Part shown: piece after piece, positions 9,050 through 16,419 of the stretch
Layout: every line of letters begins with the position of its first letter
Position numbering within the stretch: the first letter of the stretch is position 1
Source of the DNA: Muribaculum sp.
GTDB lineage: Bacteria > Bacteroidota > Bacteroidia > Bacteroidales > Muribaculaceae
DNA: 64,000 bases
Assembly (NCBI GenBank): GCA_023667055.1
Contig: JAMPAV010000005.1
Location: 1-64,000, forward strand
Direction: 5' to 3'
Notes under the pieces: generated by a model
Told to the model about the DNA's origin: nothing
Database searches by the model: none
The model's input: the letters and a program-made list of their open reading frames with translations, nothing else
Program-made: the position numbers and the translations under genes

Positions 9050-10885
9050 TTATTTCTTGATAAATTTCTTGCCGCCTTGGATGAGGAGACCTTTGGCATC
9101 CTTGTCGGCTTTCATACCATTAACATTATATATAGGTGTATTGTTGTGAATGGTGGTCTCATTTTCGATGAAATCCACAGCAGCACCAAATTCCTCTTTG
9201 CCGCTCATCAGCACACCTCCTTCAAGTCCGCCTTCCATAATATGAGCCACAAGTCCGTTGAGATAGTTCTCAAGATTGGTGTAGCCGTTTTCTGCAGTGG
9301 CCGGTCCGTCGGTGGCATCGTTGGGGTTGAGTCCGTTGGCAATCTCCCATTCGTCGGGCATTCCGTCGCCATCAGTGTCGGCCGGAGCTTCAAGCGAGTT
9401 TAGCACTGGGAAACCTGTGCTTCCGTCGGCATATACAATTTCATCCTGGCTGTTGATGAAGCCTTTACCTATACCTTTCACTATGCAGGAGGCCTCCCCG
9501 TTGCGGGTGTCGCTGACCATCATCTTGTCGTAGGCATCGCGGTGGAGACTGGCGCCGGCATAGTCGAGCACACGCTCGTATGCCATGTCGGCTGAATGCG
9601 TGGTGACTGCCGCAAACTCCATGGGCACAAATGCCCGGAGTGTCTCCTCAGTGGCATTGTGATAGTCCACCTTCGTACCCTTGTCAACCTGATTGAAGAG
9701 ACCGATGGTCCAGTTGTCGGCTGACACATCATCATATAGGGAGTTGACATTGCCCTCGATATAGTAACTGCCCCATTTATGAAGGCATTTGCCCCAGTCG
9801 TTGGTGGCTACCTTCACCGTCTGTCCATCTACGTATATACAAAGGTTTGGAATGTCTATTTCGTATTTGTTGTCGTCACCATCGAATGTGAGATATCCCT
9901 TGTCGGAGGGGTCAACGGTGAGTTTGCAGGTGGTGAGGGACGTGCCTTTCACCTTGTTGTAGTTCTTTGCAGTGGTTTTAAGTTGGTCGGCCTTGATGCA
10001 ATAATCGAAGGTGCGGATGCCCGGTTTGGCCATGCGTTTCCCTTTGGCTCCGGATTGTGTGGCGGGTCCGGGCTTGTAGTAGTTGTTTACAATGTTTACA
10101 GTCATGGCCTCTCCTCCGTAGCATCCCTCACCGGCCCAGTTATACATCACGTTGTTGCGAAGGTCCATTCGTTCGTCGAGCTGTGTGCCCGGACGCGGGC
10201 CGAGGCGCGGAGTGCGCGAGCCGTGGTGTGCTATCAGATTATGGTGATAAGAGGCTCCTGCACCGCCCCAGTTGCCACCGTAGCCGTGTGCGCCCTTGCT
10301 ATGACCTGAGTTTACAAGGCTTTGGGTAGCCATGCACCATTGTACGGTGATGTTCTTTGAGCCATACACCGACAGACATTCATCAATGCTCCAGCTGACG
10401 GAGCAATGGTCGATCATGATGCGCTGACCATCCATGCCGCCGAGTCCGTCGCCCTCATGAGCTGATGGATTGCTCTTGAGAGCTTCATTGCCGAGGCGGA
10501 ACCGCATGAAACGGATTATGGTGTTGGGAGCCGAAATCACGAAGGGATAGTCGGCTACGCAGATACCGTCACCCGGAGCGGTCTGTCCTGCTATGGTGAC
10601 GTTGCCATTTCTTAGCTTGAGTTGTGATTTCAGGTGGATTGTGCCGGAGACATCAAACACAATGGTTCTGGCACCCGACTTATCGCATGCCCAGCGGAAA
10701 CTGCCTTCGCCGCTGTCGTCAAGGTTGGTGACGTGATATACGGCGCCACCTCGGCCACCGGTGGTTATCGCTCCGAATCCCTCGGCACCGGGGAAGGAGG
10801 GGAGGGGTGTCGCTTCCTCAGCCAAACCGGGAAGCGCGATTGCAGCCGCTATAGCGGCTGCAATCATTGATTTGGATATTTTCAT
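9050..10885 (-). CDS. Secreted pectate-lyase-like protein (parallel beta-helix), first paralogue
   Basis: A 611-residue exported protein. I chose the ATG at 10885 (MKISKSM) because a clear signal peptide with an Ala/Ile core follows; an in-frame open stretch extends upstream without export features. FPGAEGFGAITTGGRGG, VTNLDDSGEGSFR and IDHCSVSWSIDE are hallmarks of the polysaccharide lyase family 1-like group found in Bacteroidetes. TDGDGMPDEWE is a calcium-binding loop of thrombospondin-3 type near residue 545, and the C-terminus ends in a sorting-like tail (IYNVNGM). It follows its paralogue by about 86 bp. Role inferred: breakdown of pectin-like glycans outside the cell; no cognate SusC/D pair lies in the window. 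Confidence 0.85.
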   Translation of the reverse strand: MKISKSMIAAAIAAAIALPGLAEEATPLPSFPGAEGFGAITTGGRGGAVYHVTNLDDSGEGSFRWACDKSGARTIVFDVSGTIHLKSQLKLRNGNVTIAGQTAPGDGICVADYPFVISAPNTIIRFMRFRLGNEALKSNPSAHEGDGLGGMDGQRIMIDHCSVSWSIDECLSVYGSKNITVQWCMATQSLVNSGHSKGAHGYGGNWGGAGASYHHNLIAHHGSRTPRLGPRPGTQLDERMDLRNNVMYNWAGEGCYGGEAMTVNIVNNYYKPGPATQSGAKGKRMAKPGIRTFDYCIKADQLKTTAKNYNKVKGTSLTTCKLTVDPSDKGYLTFDGDDNKYEIDIPNLCIYVDGQTVKVATNDWGKCLHKWGSYYIEGNVNSLYDDVSADNWTIGLFNQVDKGTKVDYHNATEETLRAFVPMEFAAVTTHSADMAYERVLDYAGASLHRDAYDKMMVSDTRNGEASCIVKGIGKGFINSQDEIVYADGSTGFPVLNSLEAPADTDGDGMPDEWEIANGLNPNDATDGPATAENGYTNLENYLNGLVAHIMEGGLEGGVLMSGKEEFGAAVDFIENETTIHNNTPIYNVNGMKADKDAKGLLIQGGKKFIKK

Positions 10886-10905
10886 AAAATTCATTTGGTC
10901 ACGGG

Positions 10906-10964
10906 TTCGATTTTCTGTCATTTTGTCAATCAATATGTCATATTGACAAAATGACAGAATCGAA
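10906..10964 (-). terminator. Long inverted repeat between the two pectate-lyase-like genes
   Basis: Arms 10906-10930 and 10942-10964 are complementary over 23 bp apart from a 2-nt bulge, with an 11-nt loop. It lies 8 bp after the stop codon of the upstream paralogue and 21 bp before the start of the next. It can act as terminator or as a processing or stability hairpin that sets unequal expression of the pair. No clean T-run follows, so strict termination is unsure. Confidence 0.6.
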
Positions 10965-10971
10965 TCATCAA

Positions 10972-12756
10972 TTATTTCTTGATCACCTTGTCGGTTTCGA
11001 CATTGCCGTTGGAGTATATGATGCGGCGGATGCATATTCCTTCGGCGGGAGCGGAAAGACGCACACCATTGAGGTCGTAGTATTCAATGGCTTTAACATT
11101 GCCGATGGCGGAAGATATGGTGTCAACTCCGCTCATCTTCAGGCATTCCGGATAATATTCATCTACCGGGAAGATGGCGTTGGCATTGCCTTCCTTCATG
11201 ACATCCTCAACGAGTTGGTTGAGATAAACCTCAAGGTTGGTGTAAACGCCTTTTGAGTCAACAGTATAAAGATTGGCATCCTCCGGGTCGTTGGGGTTGA
11301 GGCCATTCATAAGTTCCCACTCATCGGCCATGCCGTCGCGGTCTGTGTCGTAATCGTCAGGGCGATAGGTGCTTGTGAGTTCAGGATAACTTGCTGTCTT
11401 TGGATTTTCTTCTCCGTTCGGGTCATTGATGAAGTCGATAATGCCTTTGGTGTTGGATTTGGTGTTGGTCTTAGGATTGGGTACATCACCGAGATAAGTC
11501 ACGGTGCCGGTGGCGCATTCCTCCATGTAGCGGGCATCGACAGCGTCGCGGTAGAGTGAGGCACCGCAAAATGCCATTACCTTTTCGTAAGCAGTTTCGG
11601 CATCCTGAGTGGTTACGATTCCTGCATCAATGGGTTGGTCAAGTTTAACTTTCAGGCAATCGGTGCCGTCTATTTCCACATAGTCGGGAATATCTCCAAA
11701 TTTATGTTTGGAATCGGGAATATATTTTTCTCCATCCACTGTCTTCAGACCGGAGTCGTAAAGCACGCCGTTCCAGTCCCAGTTGGCGGGGGTGGCAGCC
11801 TCAGGCACATAGTTTCCCTCAATGAAATAGCGGGAAGAGAGTCCGCGAAGGGCGTCGTTTGTGGAGTTACTGCTTGTGCCTACCGATACCTCAGTGACGT
11901 GGGTTCTTCTCTTTGTGCCGGGACCGGCCTTGAAGTAATTGTTGACAATGTTGATATATCCCCCGCCGGGGCCACCGTAGCTTCCATTGCCGTTTCCCCA
12001 GTTATAAACGAGGTTGTTGCGGTAATCCACACGTTCTGCATCCACTGTGTTCTGGTATTTTGTCTTGTCCCAGCCGTCCCATTCGTAGCGGGCGCCGTTG
12101 AAACGTGGCGAGCGGTTTTGCACGTGTGAGATATAGTTGTGGTGGAATGAGGCGTCTTTGCCACCCCAGATGCCGCCGTAGCTGTGTGCACCTTTTGAGT
12201 GCCCGGGATTTGCAAGACCTTCTGCGATGGTGCACCACTGCATTGTGAAGTTGCGGTTGTCGTAGAATGAGGCTACTTCATCAATGCTCCAGGAGAATGA
12301 ACAGTGGTCGATGATTATGTCGTGGCGGCGGCGTCCCCATGTGGCGTCGGCACCGTCGTTGACATCCTTCACCTGGCTGCGTCGGCTGCGGATGAAACGG
12401 ACGATGACGTTGTCGCAGTTGCCGAAGTAAAGGGTATAGTAGCGAAGGGTGATTCCGCCGGCCGGGGCAGTCTGTCCGGCGATGGTGGTGTTAGACGAAA
12501 CGTTGAGCTGCGACTTGAGGTCGATGTATCCGCTCACGTCGAAGACAATGGTCTTCGGGCCAACCTGCCCGAGAGCCCAGCGAAGGCTGCCTTCGCCACT
12601 GTCGTTAAGGTTTGTGACGTGGATTACCTTGCCACCGCGGCCACCGGTGGTGTATCGGCCGTGTCCTTCGGCTCCCGGGAATGCCGGAGCGGCATCCTGG
12701 GCAAAAATCGGGGTGCACAGAGCCATTGCACCCGCAAGCAGTAAACTTTTCTTCAT
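10972..12756 (-). CDS. Secreted pectate-lyase-like protein (parallel beta-helix), second paralogue
   Basis: A 594-residue exported protein with signal peptide MKKSLLLAGAMALC and cleavage near FAQ/DAA. It shares with its neighbour FPGAEGHGRYTTGGRGG, VTNLNDSGEGSLR, IAGQTAPAGG and IDHCSFSWSIDE, so both belong to the same PL1-like family. YDTDRDGMADEWE is a calcium-binding loop, and the C-terminal tail has the YYDLNGVRLS type. Its active-site stretch shows the usual DHCS-SWS-DE triplet. Similar length and layout point to an old tandem duplication with marked divergence. Secretion and glycan cleavage are inferred from family. Confidence 0.85.
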   Translation of the reverse strand: MKKSLLLAGAMALCTPIFAQDAAPAFPGAEGHGRYTTGGRGGKVIHVTNLNDSGEGSLRWALGQVGPKTIVFDVSGYIDLKSQLNVSSNTTIAGQTAPAGGITLRYYTLYFGNCDNVIVRFIRSRRSQVKDVNDGADATWGRRRHDIIIDHCSFSWSIDEVASFYDNRNFTMQWCTIAEGLANPGHSKGAHSYGGIWGGKDASFHHNYISHVQNRSPRFNGARYEWDGWDKTKYQNTVDAERVDYRNNLVYNWGNGNGSYGGPGGGYINIVNNYFKAGPGTKRRTHVTEVSVGTSSNSTNDALRGLSSRYFIEGNYVPEAATPANWDWNGVLYDSGLKTVDGEKYIPDSKHKFGDIPDYVEIDGTDCLKVKLDQPIDAGIVTTQDAETAYEKVMAFCGASLYRDAVDARYMEECATGTVTYLGDVPNPKTNTKSNTKGIIDFINDPNGEENPKTASYPELTSTYRPDDYDTDRDGMADEWELMNGLNPNDPEDANLYTVDSKGVYTNLEVYLNQLVEDVMKEGNANAIFPVDEYYPECLKMSGVDTISSAIGNVKAIEYYDLNGVRLSAPAEGICIRRIIYSNGNVETDKVIKK

Positions 12757-12794
12757 GATGTTATTTTGTTATTAAGTTTTCTATATATAGGCAA

Positions 12795-13031
12795 CTAATT
12801 TATCGCAATACCGTTGTCATATAAATAATTAGGCGAGATATCCGCACCATTATCCCAGCATACGGTAAAAGGATCAAGTCCAAATTTAAGAAATTCCGAC
12901 ATATCCTTAAGTTCAGCAAATATCGGAAGATGAAATAAAGAAGACACATCGACAATCTTTTTTATCCCATTGTTGAAGGTACAAATTATATTATATCCCC
13001 CTCCATATTCAGCCTTATTAACTTTCAACAT
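12795..13031 (-). CDS. DUF2442 domain protein
   Basis: A 78-residue protein with the DUF2442 layout: an N-terminal strand pair, FNNGIKKIVDVSSL, a middle LPIFAEL segment and the C-terminal WDNGADISPNYLYD. DUF2442 proteins are often encoded beside DUF4160 partners and are suspected toxin-antitoxin-like pairs, but this is not proven. Here no DUF4160 gene is present; a short open fragment ends 1 nt before the start codon, so the partner may have been lost. Confidence 0.8.
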   Translation of the reverse strand: MLKVNKAEYGGGYNIICTFNNGIKKIVDVSSLFHLPIFAELKDMSEFLKFGLDPFTVCWDNGADISPNYLYDNGIAIN

Positions 13032-13032
13032 T

Positions 13033-13173
13033 TTATTTCAGTCTTATGTTTTTAATTATTGACATGCGTTCTCCCCTGTCACCTTTAGATATCTCTGACA
13101 TTATTGCTTCTAAATTCAAATCAATAATTTTATTTACCAATGAGATGGTTGAAGTGAGTTTCGCAAGCTCAAC
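13033..13173 (-). pseudogene. Open fragment directly upstream of the DUF2442 gene
   Basis: A 46-codon open stretch whose TAA stop lies 1 nt before the DUF2442 ATG. It reads as protein-like (ending SIIKNIRLK) but has an ATG only for the last 22 codons. It is either a small leader protein or the 3' stump of a partner gene. Family not recognised. Confidence 0.3.
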
Positions 13174-13178
13174 TTAAG

Positions 13179-13219
13179 GGTTTAAGGTTTAAACCTCAAC
13201 TTTCGCTTGCGAAAGTTGA
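13179..13219. repeat. Heptamer repeat plus palindrome
   Basis: Two GGTTTAA heptamers (13179-13192) followed by a perfect 11-bp inverted repeat (13196-13206 with 13209-13219, TTTCGC/GCGAAA core). A comparable module, octamer repeat plus TTTTCG/CGAAAA palindrome, is found at 59931-59973. It lies in the leader of the DUF2442 unit. Confidence 0.55.
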
Positions 13220-13234
13220 ATTATTAATTAACTG

Positions 13235-13265
13235 CAAATTTAAGGAGTTTCGGCGAGATTTGCAA
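13235..13265 (-). promoter_or_regulatory. Promoter of the DUF2442 unit
   Basis: On the minus strand a TTG (13263-13265), 20 bp, then TAAATTTG (13235-13242) matches the Bacteroidetes -33/-7 consensus. Transcription would start near 13229 and run through the palindrome and the open fragment into DUF2442. Confidence 0.55.
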
Positions 13266-13320
13266 GTTTTTTTTGATTTTAACTTTTCTTCACGCTTGCC
13301 CCTCGCTAAAAACCATGTTT

Positions 13321-13452
13321 TTATCCCATTTGGAGTTTGCTCCATGCCGCGATGTTTCATTTTTCGAGGAGTGCTATTATGGAATTGTTGGCAATGTCAA
13401 TTTTTGATCGGTCCAGGCTCGCCAGATAAATTTGTGTGGTGCTCTCCGAATC
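13321..13452 (-). repeat. Orphan copy of the integrase 3' end (direct repeat 1)
   Basis: The last 97 bp (13356-13452) are identical to 14518-14614, which is the 3' end of the tyrosine recombinase gene including its stop codon; another about 35 bp are similar. Read on the minus strand it encodes the final residues after the catalytic tyrosine region (ending IIALLEK). The rest of the integrase is absent here. Both copies have the same orientation, and the copies start 1162 bp apart. Confidence 0.9.
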
Positions 13453-13536
13453 TACATAGACCTATGCTATAAGCGTATTCTCTTAGGCGTTCTGATGATT
13501 ATGGTTGAAACTTTTTTAATCATAGTTGCGTTTTAA

Positions 13537-13568
13537 TTTTGCAGGGTGAGAATTTTTTATTACCTTTG
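13537..13568 (+). promoter_or_regulatory. Promoter of the leader RNA and NYN gene
   Basis: TTTTG (13537-13541), exactly 19 bp, then TACCTTTG (13561-13568): a near-perfect Bacteroidetes promoter. The start would be near 13573, about 100 nt before the NYN start codon. Confidence 0.75.
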
Positions 13569-13573
13569 CAAAC

Positions 13574-13658
13574 ATGATTACGCTCATGGCTCAGCGTGGC
13601 CGATAGTGCGAAAGCACTAATACTTGATAATGGTCGCGCCTACCCTTGAGCTTTTTTT
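13574..13658 (+). ncRNA. Structured leader RNA ending in an intrinsic terminator
   Basis: Predicted by eye. GCTCA (13589-13593) pairs with TGAGC (13647-13651). Stacked on it, GCGTGGCC (13594-13601) pairs with GGTCGCGC (13632-13639). Inside is a 6-bp stem (13604-13609 with 13614-13619) capped by a GAAA tetraloop. Seven T follow (13652-13658). An alternative hairpin CGCT/AGCG (13581-13584 with 13593-13596) would compete with the outer stem, as in attenuators. A tiny reading frame (13574-13606, MITLMAQRGR) overlaps it. It could be a cis attenuator of the NYN gene or an independent small RNA. I do not recognise a known RNA family. Confidence 0.55.
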
Positions 13659-13670
13659 ATTTATCATATA

Positions 13671-14363
13671 ATGGCAAAGGAATCAGTTTTACCTCCCGTG
13701 AAGATTGCCGTTCTTATTGACGGCGGCTTCTTCGTTAAGCGTTTTAACGCTCTGTATAATAAAGATAGAAAGATGACAGGCATGGAAGTTGCCGAGCATC
13801 TTTATACGATGGCTCACAAACACGTGGGCAATAGAAATATCCTATATCGTATTTTCTACTATGACTGCGAGCCTCTGTCAAAAAAGGCTCACAATCCAAT
13901 ATCCGGCAAGGCGGTTGATTTCAGCAAGTCTGAAGAATACAAGTTCCGGTCGGAGTTGATCGAGACTTTGAAGAAGAAACGTAAGGTGGCATTGCGTATC
14001 GGGACGTTGAAAGACAACAAGACATGGGCATTACGTCCTCACATTGTCAAGGATTTGTTATCCGGCAAAATCAAGATGGAGGATGTTCGGGAGGAAGATG
14101 TGTTTTTTGAAGTGCGTCAGAAAGGCATTGACATGAAAATCGGAGTTGATATAGCGTCTTTGGCTCTGAAACGATTTGTTGACTGTATTGTACTATTCTC
14201 CGGTGATTCTGATTTTGTCCCTGCTGCCAAACTCGCAAGACGTGAGGGTGTGGATTTCGTACTTGACCCTATGCACGCAAATGTAGAGCCACAACTGTTT
14301 GAGCATATAGATGGAATGAAGAGTGTCAATCCCAATTTACATAAAAACAAGTCCGTTGGGTAA
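13671..14363 (+). CDS. NYN domain protein (PIN-like nuclease fold)
   Basis: A 230-residue soluble protein of the NYN/LabA (DUF88) type. IAVLIDGGFF at residues about 9-18 holds the first conserved Asp, and LFSGDSDFVPAAKLAR at about 182-197 holds the paired Asp residues expected for metal-dependent RNA cleavage; FVLDP follows in the usual place. Between them lies a longer insert with a Lys-rich region. The family acts on RNA, and members occur in RNA processing and in defence or toxin-like loci. The gene follows the structured RNA by 12 bp and is bracketed by the two integrase-end repeats, so it is likely accessory cargo. Biological role unknown. Confidence 0.85.
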   Translation: MAKESVLPPVKIAVLIDGGFFVKRFNALYNKDRKMTGMEVAEHLYTMAHKHVGNRNILYRIFYYDCEPLSKKAHNPISGKAVDFSKSEEYKFRSELIETLKKKRKVALRIGTLKDNKTWALRPHIVKDLLSGKIKMEDVREEDVFFEVRQKGIDMKIGVDIASLALKRFVDCIVLFSGDSDFVPAAKLARREGVDFVLDPMHANVEPQLFEHIDGMKSVNPNLHKNKSVG

Positions 14364-14371
14364 TTGCTATC

Positions 14372-14470
14372 ATGAAACGGACAGCAAAGACTCTTGATGA
14401 AATGTTGGGACCGATTGTAAAAATGGAACCCAATTCCAGTATAAATCTGAATAATGGGTTGTCATTATAA
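14372..14470 (+). CDS. Possible 32-residue protein downstream of the NYN gene
   Basis: A short frame (MKRTAKTLDEMLGPIV, ending LNNGLSL) starting 8 bp after the NYN stop codon and ending before the second integrase-end repeat. Spacing suggests translation from the same mRNA. Composition is protein-like, with a possible amphipathic helix. It may be a small partner or a truncated gene end. No homologue is recognised. Confidence 0.35.
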   Translation: MKRTAKTLDEMLGPIVKMEPNSSINLNNGLSL

Positions 14471-14483
14471 AGCAGATGAGGTC

Positions 14484-14614
14484 TTATCCCATTTTGGGGT
14501 GCTCCATGCCGCGAGGCTTCATTTTTCGAGGAGTGCTATTATGGAATTGTTGGCAATGTCAATTTTTGATCGGTCCAGGCTCGCCAGATAAATTTGTGTG
14601 GTGCTCTCCGAATC
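14484..14614 (-). repeat. Integrase 3' end (direct repeat 2)
   Basis: The copy that is part of the integrase gene; 14518-14614 are identical to 13356-13452. With copy 1 it brackets the promoter, leader RNA, NYN gene and small frame. Recombination between the copies would release a 1162-bp circle. Confidence 0.9.
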
Positions 14615-15717
14615 ATGCCCCATGCCCCTGCTTATTACGGAGACCGGAACTTCATTTTTCTGGGCAATGCTTGCCCAGGTATGTCGCGCCACATACATGG
14701 TGAGCGGTTGCGACAGGCCGATTAGTTTCCCTATTTTTTTCAAATGTCGGTTGAGCAGATGCGAGCTGCTGAGATATTGGCGGTGTTCATAGTCTCCGCA
14801 GGATTTGATGAGCGGAAGAAGGAAATCGGACTCGCTGTCGGAGTATTCATTGACGATTCTCTGCATAGCGGGTTCCCATCTTATCGAAATATTTTGTCCG
14901 GTTTTTTTACGTCTGTAGGTAAGCAGCCCATATTTGAGATTGTTTTTTTAAGATAGGCCATGTCGATGGTTGACATGCCGCGAGTGTAGAAACTGAATAG
15001 AAACATGTCGCGGGCAAGTTTGTCGTAAAAAGAATTACTGAGGTCCAGATCCCGCAGTCGTTTGAGTACATCAAGCGAAGTGGCTCGTTTCTCGGTCTTC
15101 GCCACTCCGGTATAAACGTGTTTGAATGGGTAAATCTGTGTGGTCAGCTTTCGTTCAACAGCTGTGTTGTAGATGACTCGAAGTTTTCTCATATATGATG
15201 AAGTTGTGTTTGGGCAAAGACCATATTGCTTGAGGTGCGCTTCGTATCGGGCCATCAAGTGAGAGTCAAATTTGTCGAAGGGGATGTCATCGACACCCAG
15301 ATTTACTTTCAGGAAGGTCTGGAAATTGTTGGTGACAGTGGTGAAATGTTCGGTGGCACTATGATTGCCAATCTGACGGCAATCCTTTATCATAGAGCGC
15401 GCGAGGGATATTATCCCGGTTATGGACTCTGAATCATGATACATATCCAAGATGTCGCGTGTGGAATATTCAGCATTGCTATTTTCGAGGATGGCAACGA
15501 TATTTTCAAGCCTTGATTTTATCTGATTTATCGTACTCATCAGTAGTGAGGACTGATTGCCCGTTATCGAAGAATCTGATTTGTTCCATTCATGGGGCAA
15601 GATTTTGACCCCGGTGTTGAGTATGGAGATTTTTCGTTTGTGCACGATGCGGAAGTATAGGGAACCGGGAACTTGGGGGATTGTGGATTCCCTGAAAAAC
15701 AGTTTTATGGAAGTCAT
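14519..15717 (-). pseudogene. Tyrosine recombinase, interrupted by a 1-nt frameshift
   Basis: The gene encodes an integrase of the Bacteroidetes type: N-terminal SAM-like/core-binding region (residues about 1-215), then the catalytic domain with FYTRGMS (first Arg), ARHTWAS (Arg-His box) and TTQIYLASL (catalytic Tyr). The reading frame breaks at a run of seven A (plus-strand T7 at 14943-14949). With eight A the frame would continue smoothly (LKYGLLTYRRKKTGQ) into the C-terminal part. The span of 1199 nt fits a 399-codon gene missing one base. It is most likely a decayed integrase; slippage or a sequencing error at the homopolymer could also explain it. The -7 box TATCTTTG lies at 15750-15757. 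Confidence 0.85.
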
Positions 15718-15951
15718 GCTATCAGAAATTATTGATTATACCTTGGTGGCAAAGATAGCATGTTATTCCACTTGTTTCCCCTCATCCATGGCATAACAAT
15801 CTGCAAAAAATAAAGCACCACTCTTCCTAAGAGTGGTACTCTGACGCGCAAAATTACTGGCATCTGATGAAAGATATAACCATTATATCTTAGATATCGG
15901 AAATATAGTCAAGAATAATCTCTCGTAAATAGCTAAGTCTGTGACAATATA
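15718..15951. other. Intergenic region with two perfect hairpins
   Basis: No gene is visible. It contains a 9-bp inverted repeat with 3-nt loop (15817-15825 with 15829-15837, ACCACTCTT/AAGAGTGGT) and an 8-bp inverted repeat with 5-nt loop (15871-15878 with 15884-15891, AAGATATA/TATATCTT). They may be recombinase binding sites or the element end, or transcript ends. The region is AT-rich like the neighbouring accessory genes. Confidence 0.45.
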
Positions 15952-15983
15952 TTTGTGTTTTTCAAAATAAATTGTTAATTTTG
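15952..15983 (+). promoter_or_regulatory. Promoter of the membrane protein pair
   Basis: TTTG (15952-15955), 20 bp, TAATTTTG (15976-15983) matches the Bacteroidetes consensus; the start codon at 16006 lies about 20 nt after the predicted transcription start. Confidence 0.65.
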
Positions 15984-16005
15984 CAAGAGTAAATCGGCAA
16001 ACAAC

Positions 16006-16404
16006 ATGAACATTACGAATATCATATATGTTTTTTTCTGGGGAGCGGTGTCTTTTATAGCATCGTTCATGTTCGTGCTTGACGGTGATTGGCATCAATT
16101 GGTGACTTCCGATTTGCTCAAAGGCATTCTTTGTCCTTTCTTCCTGTGGATTGCAGCATTCTTTGCCGACTACATTTTTGTGATTCTCGGCATGAACAAG
16201 GACACACAAATTATAAACCCTTTTTGGATTAAATTCTCGTATTTTATCATTGAGGCCATCTTTTTAATACTGATAGCTTGTGCATACTGGACTTCCGTTT
16301 GCGGTCGAACCGTTTGTATAGCATTGTTGTTTATATTTTTATTAGGGTTGAAAACAGCATCATTATATGCTGTCTCACCTCGTCAACGCCTTGTCAAGGC
16401 TTAA
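16006..16404 (+). CDS. Small membrane protein of unknown function
   Basis: A 132-residue protein with four hydrophobic segments (about residues 4-24, 41-62, 77-96, 103-122). No known signature. The loop after the second segment has Lys-Asp (NKDTQI), and the C-terminus is basic (RQRLVKA). It is followed after 15 bp by another unknown membrane-anchored protein, with which it shares a promoter. Both lie in the low-GC accessory stretch, so recent acquisition is plausible. Confidence 0.6.
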   Translation: MNITNIIYVFFWGAVSFIASFMFVLDGDWHQLVTSDLLKGILCPFFLWIAAFFADYIFVILGMNKDTQIINPFWIKFSYFIIEAIFLILIACAYWTSVCGRTVCIALLFIFLLGLKTASLYAVSPRQRLVKA

Positions 16405-16419
16405 AAATATTGGAAGGTT

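Noticed and set aside
10886-11035. N-terminal extension of the first pectate-lyase-like protein
   Set aside because: It runs through the inverted repeat and the 3' end of the upstream gene; the signal peptide begins at 10885.
14935-14955. Programmed -1 frameshift in the integrase
   Set aside because: The A7 run is not in the ideal X XXY YYZ phase, integrases of this family do not use frameshifting, and no stimulatory stem is evident; decay is simpler.
15817-15891. Attachment site of the integrase at the two hairpins
   Set aside because: No second copy of these sequences was found in the window, so an att assignment cannot be supported.
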